This document shows, in pieces, positions 34,101-43,273 of a DNA stretch of 64,000 nt. Numbering within the stretch: position 1 is the stretch's first letter; each line of letters opens with the position of its first letter. A model generated the notes under the pieces. The model made no database searches. It had not been told where the DNA came from and saw only the letters and a list, made by a program, of their open reading frames with translations. Source of the DNA: Geobacillus vulcani PSS1 (GTDB lineage: Bacteria; Bacillota; Bacilli; Bacillales; Anoxybacillaceae); assembly GCF_000733845.1 (NCBI RefSeq), contig NZ_JPOI01000001.1:2853001-2917000 (forward strand). The letters are read 5' to 3'. Made by a program: the position numbers and the translations under genes.

Positions 34101-36284
34101 TTACTGCTGAATGGCGGCAAATTTCGCTTTTGCTTCTTGACGGCGGCGGTGCAAAATCGGCTCCGTATAGCCGTTTGGCTGTTCGTAGCCGAGGAAAATA
34201 AGATCGCATGCCGCTTGGAACGCCACCGAATCGTCGTAGTTCGGCGCCATCGGGCGGTAGTTCGGATCGCCGGCGTTTTGTTCGTCGACGACTTTCGCCA
34301 TGCGCTTCAGCGTTTCCAGCACTTGCTCTTTCGTGCAAATGCCGTGATGGAGCCAGTTGGCGAGAATTTGGCTCGAGATGCGAAGCGTCGCCCGGTCTTC
34401 CATCAGCCCGATGTTGTGGATATCCGGCACTTTCGAGCAGCCGATCCCTTGGTCGATCCAACGGACGACATAGCCTAAAATGCTTTGGCAGTTGTTGTCA
34501 AGCTCCTCTTGAATTTCTTCCGCCGTCCATTGCGGGTTGTCGACGACCGGAATTTGCAAAATGTCGTCGCGGTAATCGCGTCGTTCGTTTGCCAGCTCGC
34601 TTTGCACAGCGGCGACGTTCACTTGATGGTAATGAAGCGCATGAAGTGTGGCCGCTGTCGGCGACGGCACCCATGCTGTATTGGCGCCGGCTTTTAATTG
34701 CGCTCCTTTTTGCTTCAGCATTTCTGCCATCAAATCCGGCATCGCCCACATTCCTTTGCCGATTTGCGCCCGGCCGCGGAAGCCGGCGGCAAGCCCAACA
34801 GCGACGTTCGATTTTTCATACGCCTGCAGCCAAGTCGATGATTTCATCTCGTTTTTCCTGCGCATCGGCCCGGCTTCCATCGACGTGTGAATTTCGTCGC
34901 CTGTCCGGTCAAGGAAGCCCGTGTTGATGAACACGATGCGGTCGCGCACTTGGTAGATGCAGTTTTTCAAGTTGAGCGACGTGCGGCGCTCTTCATCCAT
35001 CACGCCGATTTTGATCGTATTCCGCTCAAGGCCGAGCAAATCTTCGACGCGGTCAAACAGCTCGTTGGCAAACGCCACTTCCGCCGACCCGTGCATTTTC
35101 GGCTTGACGATGTAAATCGAGCCTTTGCGCGAGTTCAAGTAGCGGGTGTTGCCGATCAGCGAATGTTTCATGATCAAGCTTGTAATCACCGCGTCGATGA
35201 TCCCTTCGTGCACTTCTTCACCGTTGGCATCCAAAATGGCGTTGTTTGTCATTAAGTGCCCGACGTTGCGCACGAACATGAGCGAGCGGCCCGGCAGCAC
35301 AAGCTCCCCGCCATCCGGCGTTTTGTAGACGCGGTCCGGATTCAAGGTGCGCGTCAACAGTTTTCCGTTTTTCTCAAACGTCGCGGTCAAATCACCTTTT
35401 ATCAAACCAAACAAGTTGCGATACACGACCACTTTATCCTCGGCATCGACAGCTGCGACCGAATCTTCGCCGTCCATGATCGTCGTCACCGCCGCTTCTA
35501 AGACGATGTCTTTCACGCCAGCTTGATCTGTTTTGCCGACCGGATGTTCGCGGTCGATTTGAATTTCAATATGAAGGCCGTTGTTTTTGAGCAGCACCGC
35601 CGTCGGGCGTTGCGGCTCGCCTTGGAAGCCGATGAATTTTTCCGGCTCTTTGAGCCCTGTCGTTGCCCCTCCTTCGATGGTCACGACGAGCTGCCCATCC
35701 ACAATGGCGTACTGGACAGCGTCTTTATGGGAATATTGCGCCAGCGGCACCGCTTCATCCAAAAACTGCCGCCCGTAGGCGATCACTTTCGCCCCGCGCA
35801 CCGGGTTGTATGACGAACCGCGCTCAGCGCCGTCTTCTTCACTAATGGCGTCCGTCCCGTAAAGCGCATCATACAAGCTGCCCCAGCGGGCGTTGGCGGC
35901 GTTTAACGCATAGCGGGCGTTCGTCAGCGGCACGACGAGCTGCGGCCCGGCTTGCACGGTGATTTCGTCGTCCACGTTGTCCGTTGTAATCTCGAAATCT
36001 TCCACTTCCGGCTCCAAATAGCCGATGTCTGTCAAAAACGATTTGTATTCATTGAAATCAAAGCGGCCACGATGCGCTTTATGCCACTCATTCAATTGTT
36101 TTTGAATTTCGTCGCGGCGGGCGAGCAATTCTTTGTTGCGCGGCGTCAGATCGGCAATGAGCGCGCCGAAATCGCGCCAAAACTTGTCTTGATCCACCCC
36201 ACTGTTCGGCAGAAGCTCCTCGTTGACAAAGTCGTACAACACTTTCGCGACTTGAATGTTGCCTTTTTGTACGTATTCGCCCAT
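34101..36284 (-). CDS. glcB: malate synthase G
   Basis: The 727-residue enzyme has the length and motifs of the G isoform. [22 protein letters not shown] near residue 470 precedes the acetyl-CoA site. [23 protein letters not shown] carries the catalytic Asp/Glu region. [15 protein letters not shown] with [18 protein letters not shown] sequence lies at the C-terminus. It condenses glyoxylate with acetyl-CoA to malate. The start at 36284 has GAGGGGGAGAAG upstream. A strong promoter (TTGCCA-17-TATCAT) and an IclR-type palindrome lie in front of it, so it can be expressed apart from glcDEF. Confidence 0.95.
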   Translation of the reverse strand: MGEYVQKGNIQVAKVLYDFVNEELLPNSGVDQDKFWRDFGALIADLTPRNKELLARRDEIQKQLNEWHKAHRGRFDFNEYKSFLTDIGYLEPEVEDFEITTDNVDDEITVQAGPQLVVPLTNARYALNAANARWGSLYDALYGTDAISEEDGAERGSSYNPVRGAKVIAYGRQFLDEAVPLAQYSHKDAVQYAIVDGQLVVTIEGGATTGLKEPEKFIGFQGEPQRPTAVLLKNNGLHIEIQIDREHPVGKTDQAGVKDIVLEAAVTTIMDGEDSVAAVDAEDKVVVYRNLFGLIKGDLTATFEKNGKLLTRTLNPDRVYKTPDGGELVLPGRSLMFVRNVGHLMTNNAILDANGEEVHEGIIDAVITSLIMKHSLIGNTRYLNSRKGSIYIVKPKMHGSAEVAFANELFDRVEDLLGLERNTIKIGVMDEERRTSLNLKNCIYQVRDRIVFINTGFLDRTGDEIHTSMEAGPMRRKNEMKSSTWLQAYEKSNVAVGLAAGFRGRAQIGKGMWAMPDLMAEMLKQKGAQLKAGANTAWVPSPTAATLHALHYHQVNVAAVQSELANERRDYRDDILQIPVVDNPQWTAEEIQEELDNNCQSILGYVVRWIDQGIGCSKVPDIHNIGLMEDRATLRISSQILANWLHHGICTKEQVLETLKRMAKVVDEQNAGDPNYRPMAPNYDDSVAFQAACDLIFLGYEQPNGYTEPILHRRRQEAKAKFAAIQQ

Positions 36285-36312
36285 CGTTCTCTTCTCCCCC
36301 TCTTGTTTCTTA

Positions 36313-36333
36313 TTAAGAAACACTGTTTCTTAA
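36313..36333 (-). promoter_or_regulatory. 21-bp palindromic operator before glcB
   Basis: A perfect palindrome with 10-bp arms (TTAAGAAACA, C, TGTTTCTTAA) is centred at 36323, about +7 to +27 relative to the predicted glcB start site. A second overlapping palindrome (GTTTCTTA-T-TAAGAAAC) adjoins it. The core AAGAAAC-N3-GTTTCTT is shared with the glcE site. It is a likely IclR-family binding site. Confidence 0.65.
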
Positions 36334-36346
36334 TTGGCTTAAAAAG

Positions 36347-36375
36347 ATGATACCATGAAAGCAAACGACTGGCAA
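36347..36375 (-). promoter_or_regulatory. sigma-A promoter of glcB
   Basis: TTGCCA (36370-36375) and TATCAT (36347-36352) on the minus strand are 17 nt apart, each matching consensus in five of six positions. Confidence 0.7.
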
Positions 36376-36392
36376 TCGTTTTTGCAACATTT

Positions 36393-37841
36393 TCATTTGA
36401 CTGTCGACGGCGCTTGTTTCGTCTCGACGCACCGCCCCGGCGTCGGAAACAGCTTGCCGGCATTGAGCAAGTTTTTCGGATTGAACACATCGCGGATCGC
36501 CGTTTGCGCCAAAATTTCCTCATCAGTGAAAATGAAGCGCATCTCTTCTTTTTTCTCAATGCCAACGCCATGTTCCCCTGTAATCGATCCGCCGACCGCC
36601 GCGCACGCCTTGAGGCATTCGCTTCCGGCGGCAAGCGCCCGCTCCGTCTCCCCAGGCTTGCTCGCGTCAAACAGCACAAGCGGGTGCAAATTGCCGTCGC
36701 CGGCGTGGAAAATGTTGGCGATTCTCAGTCCATACCTGCGGCTGATCGCGGCGATTTCCCGCAGCACTTCCGGCAGACGGCTGCGCGGAATGACGCCGTC
36801 CTGCACTAAATAGTCAGGCGAAATCGCCCCCATGGCGCCAAAGCCGGTTTTCCGATTCGCCCACCAGCGGGCTCGTTCTTCCTCTGACTGAGCGACTTTC
36901 ACTTCGCGCACATGATGGCGGCGGCAAATCGTTAAAATATCGTTGATTTGTTCGTCGATTCCAGCGGAAATGCCATCCACTTCAATGAGCAACAGCGCGG
37001 CGATGTCTTTCGGATGCCCCACCGGAAACGCGGCCGCTTCGACCGCCTCGATGGCGGTTTGATCCATCATCTCGAGCGCCGCCGGCACAATCCCGGCGGA
37101 AATGATGTCGGAAACGGTTTGGCTCGCGTCTTCGACTTCATCAAAATAAGCGAGCACCGTCTGTTTCGCCTCGGGATTTTTCAACAGGCGGACGGTAATT
37201 TTCGTCACGATGCCAAGCGTCCCTTCCGACCCGGTCAGCAGCCCGAGCAAATCGTAGCCGGGCGGATCGGGGACGCCGTTTCCGCCGATTTCAATCACTT
37301 CGCCGGTTGGCAAGACGACTTCAAGCCCTAAAATATGGTTTGTCGTCACCCCATATTTCAAGCAATGGGCGCCGCCGGCGTTTTCCGCGACGTTGCCGCC
37401 GATCGTGCAGCAATATTGGCTTGACGGGTCGGGCGCGTAGTAATAGCCGCGGTGGGCGACCGAGTTCGTCAGCTTCAAATTGACAAACCCCGGTTCGACA
37501 ACGGCGCGGCGATTTTCCAAGTCCACATGCAACAGCCGCTTCATCCGCGTTAAGCTGATGACGACTTCGCCGTTTAACGGAATCGCTCCGCCGCTTAGCC
37601 CCGTGCCGGCGCCGCGGGCGAGAAACGGAAGGTCATGCTTATGGCAATAGTTGACGATTGCCGCCACTTCCTCAGTGCTGTTTGGAAAGACAACGGCCCT
37701 TGGCAAATGGCGGTGGACGGTGAACCCGTCGCAGTCATAGGCGATCAAGTCTTCCTTGCGGTACAAAATCGCCGTTTCGCCGACGATGCCGGCGAGCGCC
37801 TGAATGTGCGGGTCGTTCGTTGCAATCGGCCGCTTTCTCAT
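36393..37841 (-). CDS. glcD: glycolate oxidase subunit GlcD (FAD-linked)
   Basis: The 482-residue protein has the PCMH-type FAD-binding domain with LPFLARGAGTGLSGGAIP near residue 62 and the segment CTIGGNVAENAGGAHCLKYG. The C-terminal domain carries the metal-site His residues in ANIFHAGDGNLHPLV and GSITGEHGVGIEKK. It oxidises glycolate to glyoxylate as part of the GlcDEF complex at the membrane. The start at 37841 overlaps the glcF stop codon by 4 nt, with AAGGACG upstream. Order here is glcE-glcF-glcD. Confidence 0.95.
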   Translation of the reverse strand: MRKRPIATNDPHIQALAGIVGETAILYRKEDLIAYDCDGFTVHRHLPRAVVFPNSTEEVAAIVNYCHKHDLPFLARGAGTGLSGGAIPLNGEVVISLTRMKRLLHVDLENRRAVVEPGFVNLKLTNSVAHRGYYYAPDPSSQYCCTIGGNVAENAGGAHCLKYGVTTNHILGLEVVLPTGEVIEIGGNGVPDPPGYDLLGLLTGSEGTLGIVTKITVRLLKNPEAKQTVLAYFDEVEDASQTVSDIISAGIVPAALEMMDQTAIEAVEAAAFPVGHPKDIAALLLIEVDGISAGIDEQINDILTICRRHHVREVKVAQSEEERARWWANRKTGFGAMGAISPDYLVQDGVIPRSRLPEVLREIAAISRRYGLRIANIFHAGDGNLHPLVLFDASKPGETERALAAGSECLKACAAVGGSITGEHGVGIEKKEEMRFIFTDEEILAQTAIRDVFNPKNLLNAGKLFPTPGRCVETKQAPSTVK

Positions 37842-39199
37842 ATGCGCACGTCCTTCCCTTCTTCTTTTTGATACGCCCAATCGAGCAGCTGCACCGTATG
37901 GACGATTTTTTGGGTTCGGCCATGTTTCATGACGCCAAGCGCCATTTGCAGCATGCAGCCCGGGTTGCCCATCGAGATGAGTTCCACCTCTTGCGGCACG
38001 TGTTGCATTTTGCTCTCCAGCACCGCTTGCGCCATCTCCGGATGGGTGATGTTGTAAATGCCCGCACTGCCGCAGCAGCGGTCGGCGTTCGGCATGGCGA
38101 CCATTTCCACCCCCGGAATGCTTTCAAGCAAGGCGCGCGGCTCTTGGCGGATGCCTTGGCCGTGGGCAAGGTGGCACGCATCATGGTACGTGAGGCGCAC
38201 GTTCAGTTCGGCTCGCGGCCGCTCAAAACCGGTATCATGCAGAAACTTTGACACATCCTCGACTTTGGCGGCAAATTGCTCTGCTTTTTCATGCCATTCC
38301 GGATCATCGCGGAACAGTTCCGGATATTCTTTCAACATGCAGCCGCAGCCGGCGGCGTTGACAATGACATGGTCGACATGCTGAAACGCCTCGATGTTTT
38401 GCTTGGCGAGCTTCCGGCCCGTTTCGCGGTCGCCGGCATGCACATGAAGCGCCCCGCAGCACGTCTGGTTCGGCACGATGACGACGTCGTTGCCGTTTCG
38501 CGCCAATACACGGATCGTCGCCTCGTTAATGTCGCTAAACATCACGTCCATCACGCAACCGGTCAAGATCGCGACCGTCCGCTTTGTTTCCCCCTTCGCC
38601 TTGATGAGCGGCGCGCGCTTATACTTTTTCCGCACCGGCGTGCCGACCTCGGGCAAAACGGCCTCCATCTCCGCCAAATGGTCCGGCATCACCCGCAGCA
38701 ATCCGGTTTTGCGCGCCACCGTCTGCAGCCCGCTTTTTTGGTACAGCTTCAACAAGCGGCCCAGCCAATCAAGGCGCGACGGGTGCGGGAACACCCCTTT
38801 TAAGAAAAAGTCGCTGACAAACGCCTTCCAGCCTGTAAGCGGCACCGCCTGGCGAAGCTGGCCGCGCACTTGTTCAATCAGACCGCCGACGTCGACATCG
38901 GCCGGGCAAGCCGTCGTACAGGCGCGGCAATCCAAGCACGTAAAAATCGGGTCAAGCAAATCCGGCGTTAAATCAAGCTTCCCTTCCCCGACCGACTTCA
39001 TCAAATGGACGCGGCCGCGCGGGGAGTGCTGCTCCTGGCCGGTTTGTTCGTACGTCGGGCACGACTCTAAACACATGCCGCAATGGACGCAATCGGCCCA
39101 CTTGCTTGGGTCGGGCAAATCGGCGAACCGGTAGTTGCCAAGGCTCGCGGTCGCACACGCCGGACTGCCCGTCCGCTCACTTGTCATGGCGTTCATCAT
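37838..39199 (-). CDS. glcF: glycolate oxidase iron-sulfur subunit GlcF
   Basis: The 453-residue protein has two 4Fe-4S motifs at the N-terminus: CVHCGMCLESCPTY near residue 38 and CLDCRACTTACPADV near residue 88. Two CCG domains follow (QTCCGALHVHAGD and DRCCGSAGIYNITHP), as in GlcF and heterodisulfide-reductase-like subunits. It carries electrons from GlcD to the quinone pool. The start ATG overlaps the glcE stop codon by one base, behind GGGGGGA; a second ATG follows at once. Confidence 0.94.
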   Translation of the reverse strand: MMNAMTSERTGSPACATASLGNYRFADLPDPSKWADCVHCGMCLESCPTYEQTGQEQHSPRGRVHLMKSVGEGKLDLTPDLLDPIFTCLDCRACTTACPADVDVGGLIEQVRGQLRQAVPLTGWKAFVSDFFLKGVFPHPSRLDWLGRLLKLYQKSGLQTVARKTGLLRVMPDHLAEMEAVLPEVGTPVRKKYKRAPLIKAKGETKRTVAILTGCVMDVMFSDINEATIRVLARNGNDVVIVPNQTCCGALHVHAGDRETGRKLAKQNIEAFQHVDHVIVNAAGCGCMLKEYPELFRDDPEWHEKAEQFAAKVEDVSKFLHDTGFERPRAELNVRLTYHDACHLAHGQGIRQEPRALLESIPGVEMVAMPNADRCCGSAGIYNITHPEMAQAVLESKMQHVPQEVELISMGNPGCMLQMALGVMKHGRTQKIVHTVQLLDWAYQKEEGKDVRI

Positions 39200-40521
39200 T
39201 AAATCCCCCCAATAAAGCGCTGATCGTTGACCGTTTTGTTTGGATCGACTTTCCGTTTGATGCCCTCAAGCAAGAAAAAGTACGATGGCTTGGCGCCCCA
39301 GACATCGATGCGCTGGCGCAGCGAAAACGGCAAATGTTTCACCACCGCGTAGCCGCCGAGGCGAACTGCCGTTTGACGCAGCTCCTCGATCGCCGTCAAC
39401 ACGTCCTTTTCGCCGCCGCGCACGTACGCCTGACAAAGCCCATGGCCCAAACCGCCGTGCGCTTCGAGGCGGACATGGCAGCGGTCCGCAATTAAAGCGC
39501 TTTCTCGCAAGACAGAGAGCACATCCAAGTTGACAACCCCGATTTTCACTGCCGCTTCCACACCGTTTTCTGCCGGCGCCAGACGCCCGTTTGGCGCCAC
39601 GGTATAAAACGTCCGCCAAAAGGCGGAAGCCTCCGCGCCGGCGAAAACGGCCATTTCCGCTGTTTGCGGCCGCAGGCGTTCGACCCACTGCTCTTGATAA
39701 TGAACGGCGCTTTCCACATCTTCAAACCCGATCACAAGCGTATAAACCGGTCGTCCTGTCAGCCGCTCGGCAAGCGCCGGGTTGAGCAGTTCAAAACAAA
39801 CCGGCTCCATCATCGTATCAAGGAACGAAACGGCGAACGAGCGAACGTCATGAAGATCGCCGCTTGGGAACGACAACAGCACAACGCTTTCATATTTCGC
39901 CAGCGGCCGGAGCTTGAACGTAATCTCGCTCAGCACGCCGAGCGTCCCCATCGCCCCGATAAACAGTTTGTTCATGTCATAACCGGCGACGTTTTTCACC
40001 ACTTTGCCGCCAGAACGGATGACCGTGCCGTCCGGATAGACGACGCGCAGCCCGATGACCGAATCGCGCGCTGACCCATAGCCGAGCCGCTTCGGACCGC
40101 TGTCGTTCGCGGCAATGACCCCGCCGATCGTCGCTTCCTCCGGCCAAAACGGGTCCAAGGCGACCTTTTGCCGATACGGAGCGAGCGCGCGCTGCAACTC
40201 GCCAAACACCGTTCCTGCTTTGACCGTGACCGTCATATCGGCGGCCGCGTGTTCGACAATGCCGGCATAGCGTTCCAACGACAGTAAGATGTCCGCCTGC
40301 GCCCGCTGCCCGCCAAACCCCCGTTTTGTGCCGCGTCCGGCAATGGCGACTTTTTTGCCATGGCGGTCGGCATAGCGGAGCACCGCAGCGATTTCTTCCT
40401 CTGTTTGTGGATAGACCGTCACCGCCCCATCATTGCCAAGGGGATGGAACGTTTCATTCCGTTTGATTTGTTCCGGATGCAAAAACGCCTGCAGCTCCTC
40501 AATCCATGCCAATGAAAGCAT
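39199..40521 (-). CDS. glcE: glycolate oxidase FAD-binding subunit GlcE
   Basis: The 440-residue protein has the same FAD_binding_4 fold as GlcD: KVAIAGRGTKRGFGGQ near residue 62, then LDPFWPEEATIGGVIAANDSGPKRLGYG. It has a divergent C-terminus that includes ALIADRCHVRLEAHGGLGHG. It is the second flavin-domain subunit of glycolate oxidase. The start at 40521 has AAAGGAGGG upstream. It is the first gene of the glcE-glcF-glcD operon. A putative IclR-type site lies 25-41 nt before the start codon. Confidence 0.92.
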   Translation of the reverse strand: MLSLAWIEELQAFLHPEQIKRNETFHPLGNDGAVTVYPQTEEEIAAVLRYADRHGKKVAIAGRGTKRGFGGQRAQADILLSLERYAGIVEHAAADMTVTVKAGTVFGELQRALAPYRQKVALDPFWPEEATIGGVIAANDSGPKRLGYGSARDSVIGLRVVYPDGTVIRSGGKVVKNVAGYDMNKLFIGAMGTLGVLSEITFKLRPLAKYESVVLLSFPSGDLHDVRSFAVSFLDTMMEPVCFELLNPALAERLTGRPVYTLVIGFEDVESAVHYQEQWVERLRPQTAEMAVFAGAEASAFWRTFYTVAPNGRLAPAENGVEAAVKIGVVNLDVLSVLRESALIADRCHVRLEAHGGLGHGLCQAYVRGGEKDVLTAIEELRQTAVRLGGYAVVKHLPFSLRQRIDVWGAKPSYFFLLEGIKRKVDPNKTVNDQRFIGGI

Positions 40522-40545
40522 GAGCGCCCTCCTTTGTTTCGTAAT

Positions 40546-40562
40546 AAGAAACATCGTTTCTT
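40546..40562 (-). promoter_or_regulatory. palindromic operator before glcE
   Basis: AAGAAAC-ATC-GTTTCTT is a 7-bp-arm palindrome identical in core and spacing to the site before glcB. It lies between an upstream terminator and the glcE ribosome-binding site. Confidence 0.6.
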
Positions 40563-40571
40563 TTTATCTGT

Positions 40572-40590
40572 AAAAAAAGCGAACCGCTTT
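40572..40590 (-). terminator. short terminator upstream of glcE
   Basis: AAAGCG, a 3-nt loop and CGCTTT are followed by more T residues on the minus strand. It lies between garR and glcE; the remaining 170-nt gap holds no gene. Confidence 0.55.
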
Positions 40591-40758
40591 CTTCATCAGG
40601 AAGAGCGTCCCGAGAGGATCGGACACCTTTTCTGATCCCCGTCATATCGACAGGCGGTTTCGCCCCAAACAACCTTTTGGGGCCAGCCCCCCCTACTTCT
40701 AATTAAATCATCGCGTCCCCATTTTTTCAATGATTTTTTAATTTTACGATCATTTTGT

Positions 40759-41655
40759 TCATTCTGTCTCTTTCACCACCACTCCAACCCGCTGCTCGAG
40801 CAGCTGGATGACGGCTGACATATCCAAATCGGCCAGTCCGGCGGCGATGGCTTCGGCAAACGCTTCTTCTGCTGGAATGCCGAGCCGGCGGCCGAGGCCG
40901 ATTTCATCCATCAACTCGTTCGCCAAGCGCACGTCTTTATGTACGTATTTCACCGCCCCGCCAGGAGTGAATCGACGAGGCAGCACGAACTGCTCCATAT
41001 GGCGGCGCAGCATCCGGCTGTCTCCGTAGCTTTCTTTTAATAGGCGATACAGCTTCCCGGCGTCGAGCCCGTAAGCGACGCCGGCGACCATCGCTTCCGC
41101 CGCGGCGACCGAATGGACGGCGACTAAGTACTGGTTGATCGCTTTGGCTGCGCTGCCGGCGCCGCTTTCTCCTAAATATTCGACCGTTTTTCCCAACGCG
41201 CCAAGCAGCGGGCGCACCTGCTCCCACGCCGCTTGATCGCCGCCGACCATCATCGTGAGCGTTCCTTGTTCCGCCCCTTCCGGCCCGCCGCTGACCGGCG
41301 CATCCAAATAGGCGACGCCGCGCTGACGGGCCCGTTCGGCCACAAGCCGGCTCGTCTTTGGGCCGACGGTTGTAAAATCGAGGCAAACCGTTCCCGGACG
41401 GGCCGCATCGAGAATGCCGCCTTCCCCTGTATAGACATTGATGACATCATCCGGCATCGATAAGCATGTGCAAATGACATCCGCCCCGCCGGCCAGTTCT
41501 GCCACTGTCGCCGCCTGTCGGGCGCCAAGGTTGACAAGCGGAACCGCTTTTTCTGGCGTACGGTTGTACACCGTGACATTGAATCCCGCTTCCAGCAGGC
41601 ATCTGGCCATGCGCGAGCCCATCACGCCCAAGCCGATAAAGCCGACGCGTGTCAT
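40759..41655 (-). CDS. garR: 2-hydroxy-3-oxopropionate (tartronate semialdehyde) reductase
   Basis: The 298-residue protein is a beta-hydroxyacid dehydrogenase. It has the N-terminal NAD(P) motif RVGFIGLGVMGSRMARCLLE, the substrate-binding loop YLDAPVSGGPEGAEQGTLT near residue 117, and the catalytic Lys in GAGSAAKAINQYL near residue 170. The family also includes 3-hydroxyisobutyrate dehydrogenase. The hyi gene next door favours tartronate semialdehyde reduction to glycerate. The start overlaps the hyi stop codon by 4 nt. Confidence 0.88.
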   Translation of the reverse strand: MTRVGFIGLGVMGSRMARCLLEAGFNVTVYNRTPEKAVPLVNLGARQAATVAELAGGADVICTCLSMPDDVINVYTGEGGILDAARPGTVCLDFTTVGPKTSRLVAERARQRGVAYLDAPVSGGPEGAEQGTLTMMVGGDQAAWEQVRPLLGALGKTVEYLGESGAGSAAKAINQYLVAVHSVAAAEAMVAGVAYGLDAGKLYRLLKESYGDSRMLRRHMEQFVLPRRFTPGGAVKYVHKDVRLANELMDEIGLGRRLGIPAEEAFAEAIAAGLADLDMSAVIQLLEQRVGVVVKETE

Positions 41656-42446
41656 CGTCCTCCTCCTTCCTGCCCACGATATTCCTCATACCAGACCAAA
41701 CTTTCGCTGCTTTCCCGCGATGGAATGTACTCAAGACCAATCGCTCCATTGTAGCCGCGCTTTTGCAAAAAGGCGAACATCTCGCGATACGGCAGCGCCC
41801 CCGTCCCCGGCTCATGCCGCCCGGGGGCATCGGCGAATTGGACATGGGCAATGAGCGGCTCGTAAGCAGCAAACGTGGCCGCCACATCGAAGCCAAGCCG
41901 CGCCATATGATAGATGTCATACTGCAGCTTGATGTTCGGCCGGCCGAGATCGCGGATGATCGCCGCTGCTTCGGCAATGTCCGTTAAAAAGTAGCCGGGC
42001 ATATCGAACGGATTGATCGGTTCAATCATCAGCGTCAACCCATGAACCGCAAGCGCTGCAGCCGCTTCGTCGATGCGGCGCATATACGTTTCCTTCGCCT
42101 GCTCGCGCGGCATCTCCTTCGGCACAACTCCAGCCATGCAATGAAGATGCGGCACGCCAAGCTCAACCGCATAGCGCAGCCCCTCTTCCAGCGCCCGCTG
42201 AAACGCTTCATGACGATCGGGAAAAATCGCGAGTCCGCGCTCCCCCTTTTCCCAATCGCCCGCTGGCAAATTGATCAACAGAAGCGACAGTTCGTGTGCT
42301 TCCAACTCACAAGCAATCGCCTCCGGCGCCGCCGCATACGGAAACTGGCACTCTACTAATGAAAATCCGTGCTGCCTTGCCTTGGCAAACCGGGCGAGAA
42401 ACGGCGTCTCCGTAAACATGGTCGATACATTGATGGCAAACTTCAT
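41652..42446 (-). CDS. hyi: hydroxypyruvate isomerase (TIM-barrel)
   Basis: The 264-residue protein is a xylose-isomerase-like TIM barrel. It starts MKFAINVSTMFTETPFLARFAKA and contains LTLMIEPINPFDMPGYFLT, with the metal Glu, and IKLQYDIYHMARLG. HVQFADAPGRHEPGTGALPYREMF and GLEYIPSRES complete the hydroxypyruvate isomerase pattern. It interconverts hydroxypyruvate and tartronate semialdehyde. It is coupled to garR by a 4-nt overlap. No glyoxylate carboligase gene is visible in this window. Confidence 0.9.
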   Translation of the reverse strand: MKFAINVSTMFTETPFLARFAKARQHGFSLVECQFPYAAAPEAIACELEAHELSLLLINLPAGDWEKGERGLAIFPDRHEAFQRALEEGLRYAVELGVPHLHCMAGVVPKEMPREQAKETYMRRIDEAAAALAVHGLTLMIEPINPFDMPGYFLTDIAEAAAIIRDLGRPNIKLQYDIYHMARLGFDVAATFAAYEPLIAHVQFADAPGRHEPGTGALPYREMFAFLQKRGYNGAIGLEYIPSRESSESLVWYEEYRGQEGGGR

Positions 42447-42510
42447 CCTGTGACTCCTTCCCCCCTTTGTTCTTTTTTGTTATTCTCCTCACTCCCCGCC
42501 GATTCCTGCT

Positions 42511-43098
42511 TCACCGCGTCTCCCCTTTCACACCATAAAAAAACAGCCGCACCATGTCTTCGACCAATCGCTCGTTATACAAGGAAGGGGGAATTTTTTC
42601 CGACAGCTCCCGCCATCCGTTCAAGTAAAGCAACAGCGCCTCGATCGATAAACGCGGGTCCACTTCCCCTTTTTTCTGGGCTTCGCGAATCATGTCCACC
42701 ACCAGCGGCAGCACCCGCGTTTCATTTATCAGCTCGATTGAACGGCGAAATTCTTCATCCTCCTGCATCCAGCAGAGCATCACATCTGTCCAACCTTCTT
42801 TAAACAATTTCACCTCTTGGAAAATCGTATGCTTCACCTTTTCTTCAAACGATTCCGCTTGCTTCAAAAACGCCTCGTATTCATCCACTTGCCGGATCAC
42901 GTCATCAAGGAGCGTTTCGCGGATGAGATGTTCCTTGCTTCCGAAATAATTGTAAATCGTGACCGGCGATACATGGGCCTGTCTCGCAATCTCTTGGATC
43001 GTTACCTCGCGTGGATCCCTCATTTTCTGGAGCAGCTCCAATACCGCCTGCTTGATCGCCTGCTTTTTTTGTTCTGTCCGCCTGGCAAAGCCGTTCAT
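42511..43098 (-). CDS. TetR/AcrR-family transcriptional regulator
   Basis: The 195-residue protein has the TetR DNA-binding domain at residues 10-57: VTIQEIARQAHVSPVTIYNYFGSKEHLI is the helix-turn-helix. The rest is a helical ligand-binding domain. It is divergent from an ABC transporter pair, whose start site carries a perfect palindrome. The simplest reading is that this repressor controls the exporter and itself, with a toxic compound as ligand. The ligand cannot be predicted. Confidence 0.9.
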   Translation of the reverse strand: MNGFARRTEQKKQAIKQAVLELLQKMRDPREVTIQEIARQAHVSPVTIYNYFGSKEHLIRETLLDDVIRQVDEYEAFLKQAESFEEKVKHTIFQEVKLFKEGWTDVMLCWMQEDEEFRRSIELINETRVLPLVVDMIREAQKKGEVDPRLSIEALLLYLNGWRELSEKIPPSLYNERLVEDMVRLFFYGVKGETR

Positions 43099-43185
43099 CC
43101 AGTACCACCTTCCGCCTTGTTGTTCTTTCTCTTATTTTACCGCTCAATATAATGAAATATAAATAAAAACAAATCACAAAATTCA

Positions 43186-43215
43186 TTGATGAATCTCTAA
43201 ATAATATCGTATAAT
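43186..43215 (+). promoter_or_regulatory. sigma-A promoter of the ABC transporter operon
   Basis: TTGATG (43186-43191) and a perfect TATAAT (43210-43215) are 18 nt apart. The predicted start site is about 43222. Confidence 0.7.
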
Positions 43216-43221
43216 AAAAAT

Positions 43222-43245
43222 GAAATATTTAAACATAAATATTTC
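43222..43245 (+). promoter_or_regulatory. 24-bp palindromic operator at the ABC transporter start site
   Basis: GAAATATTTA, 4 nt, TAAATATTTC is a perfect inverted repeat beginning at the predicted transcription start. It is the obvious candidate binding site for the divergent TetR protein. Confidence 0.65.
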
Positions 43246-43273
43246 AAAAACCGATTTCGGGGGAGATCGCGCC

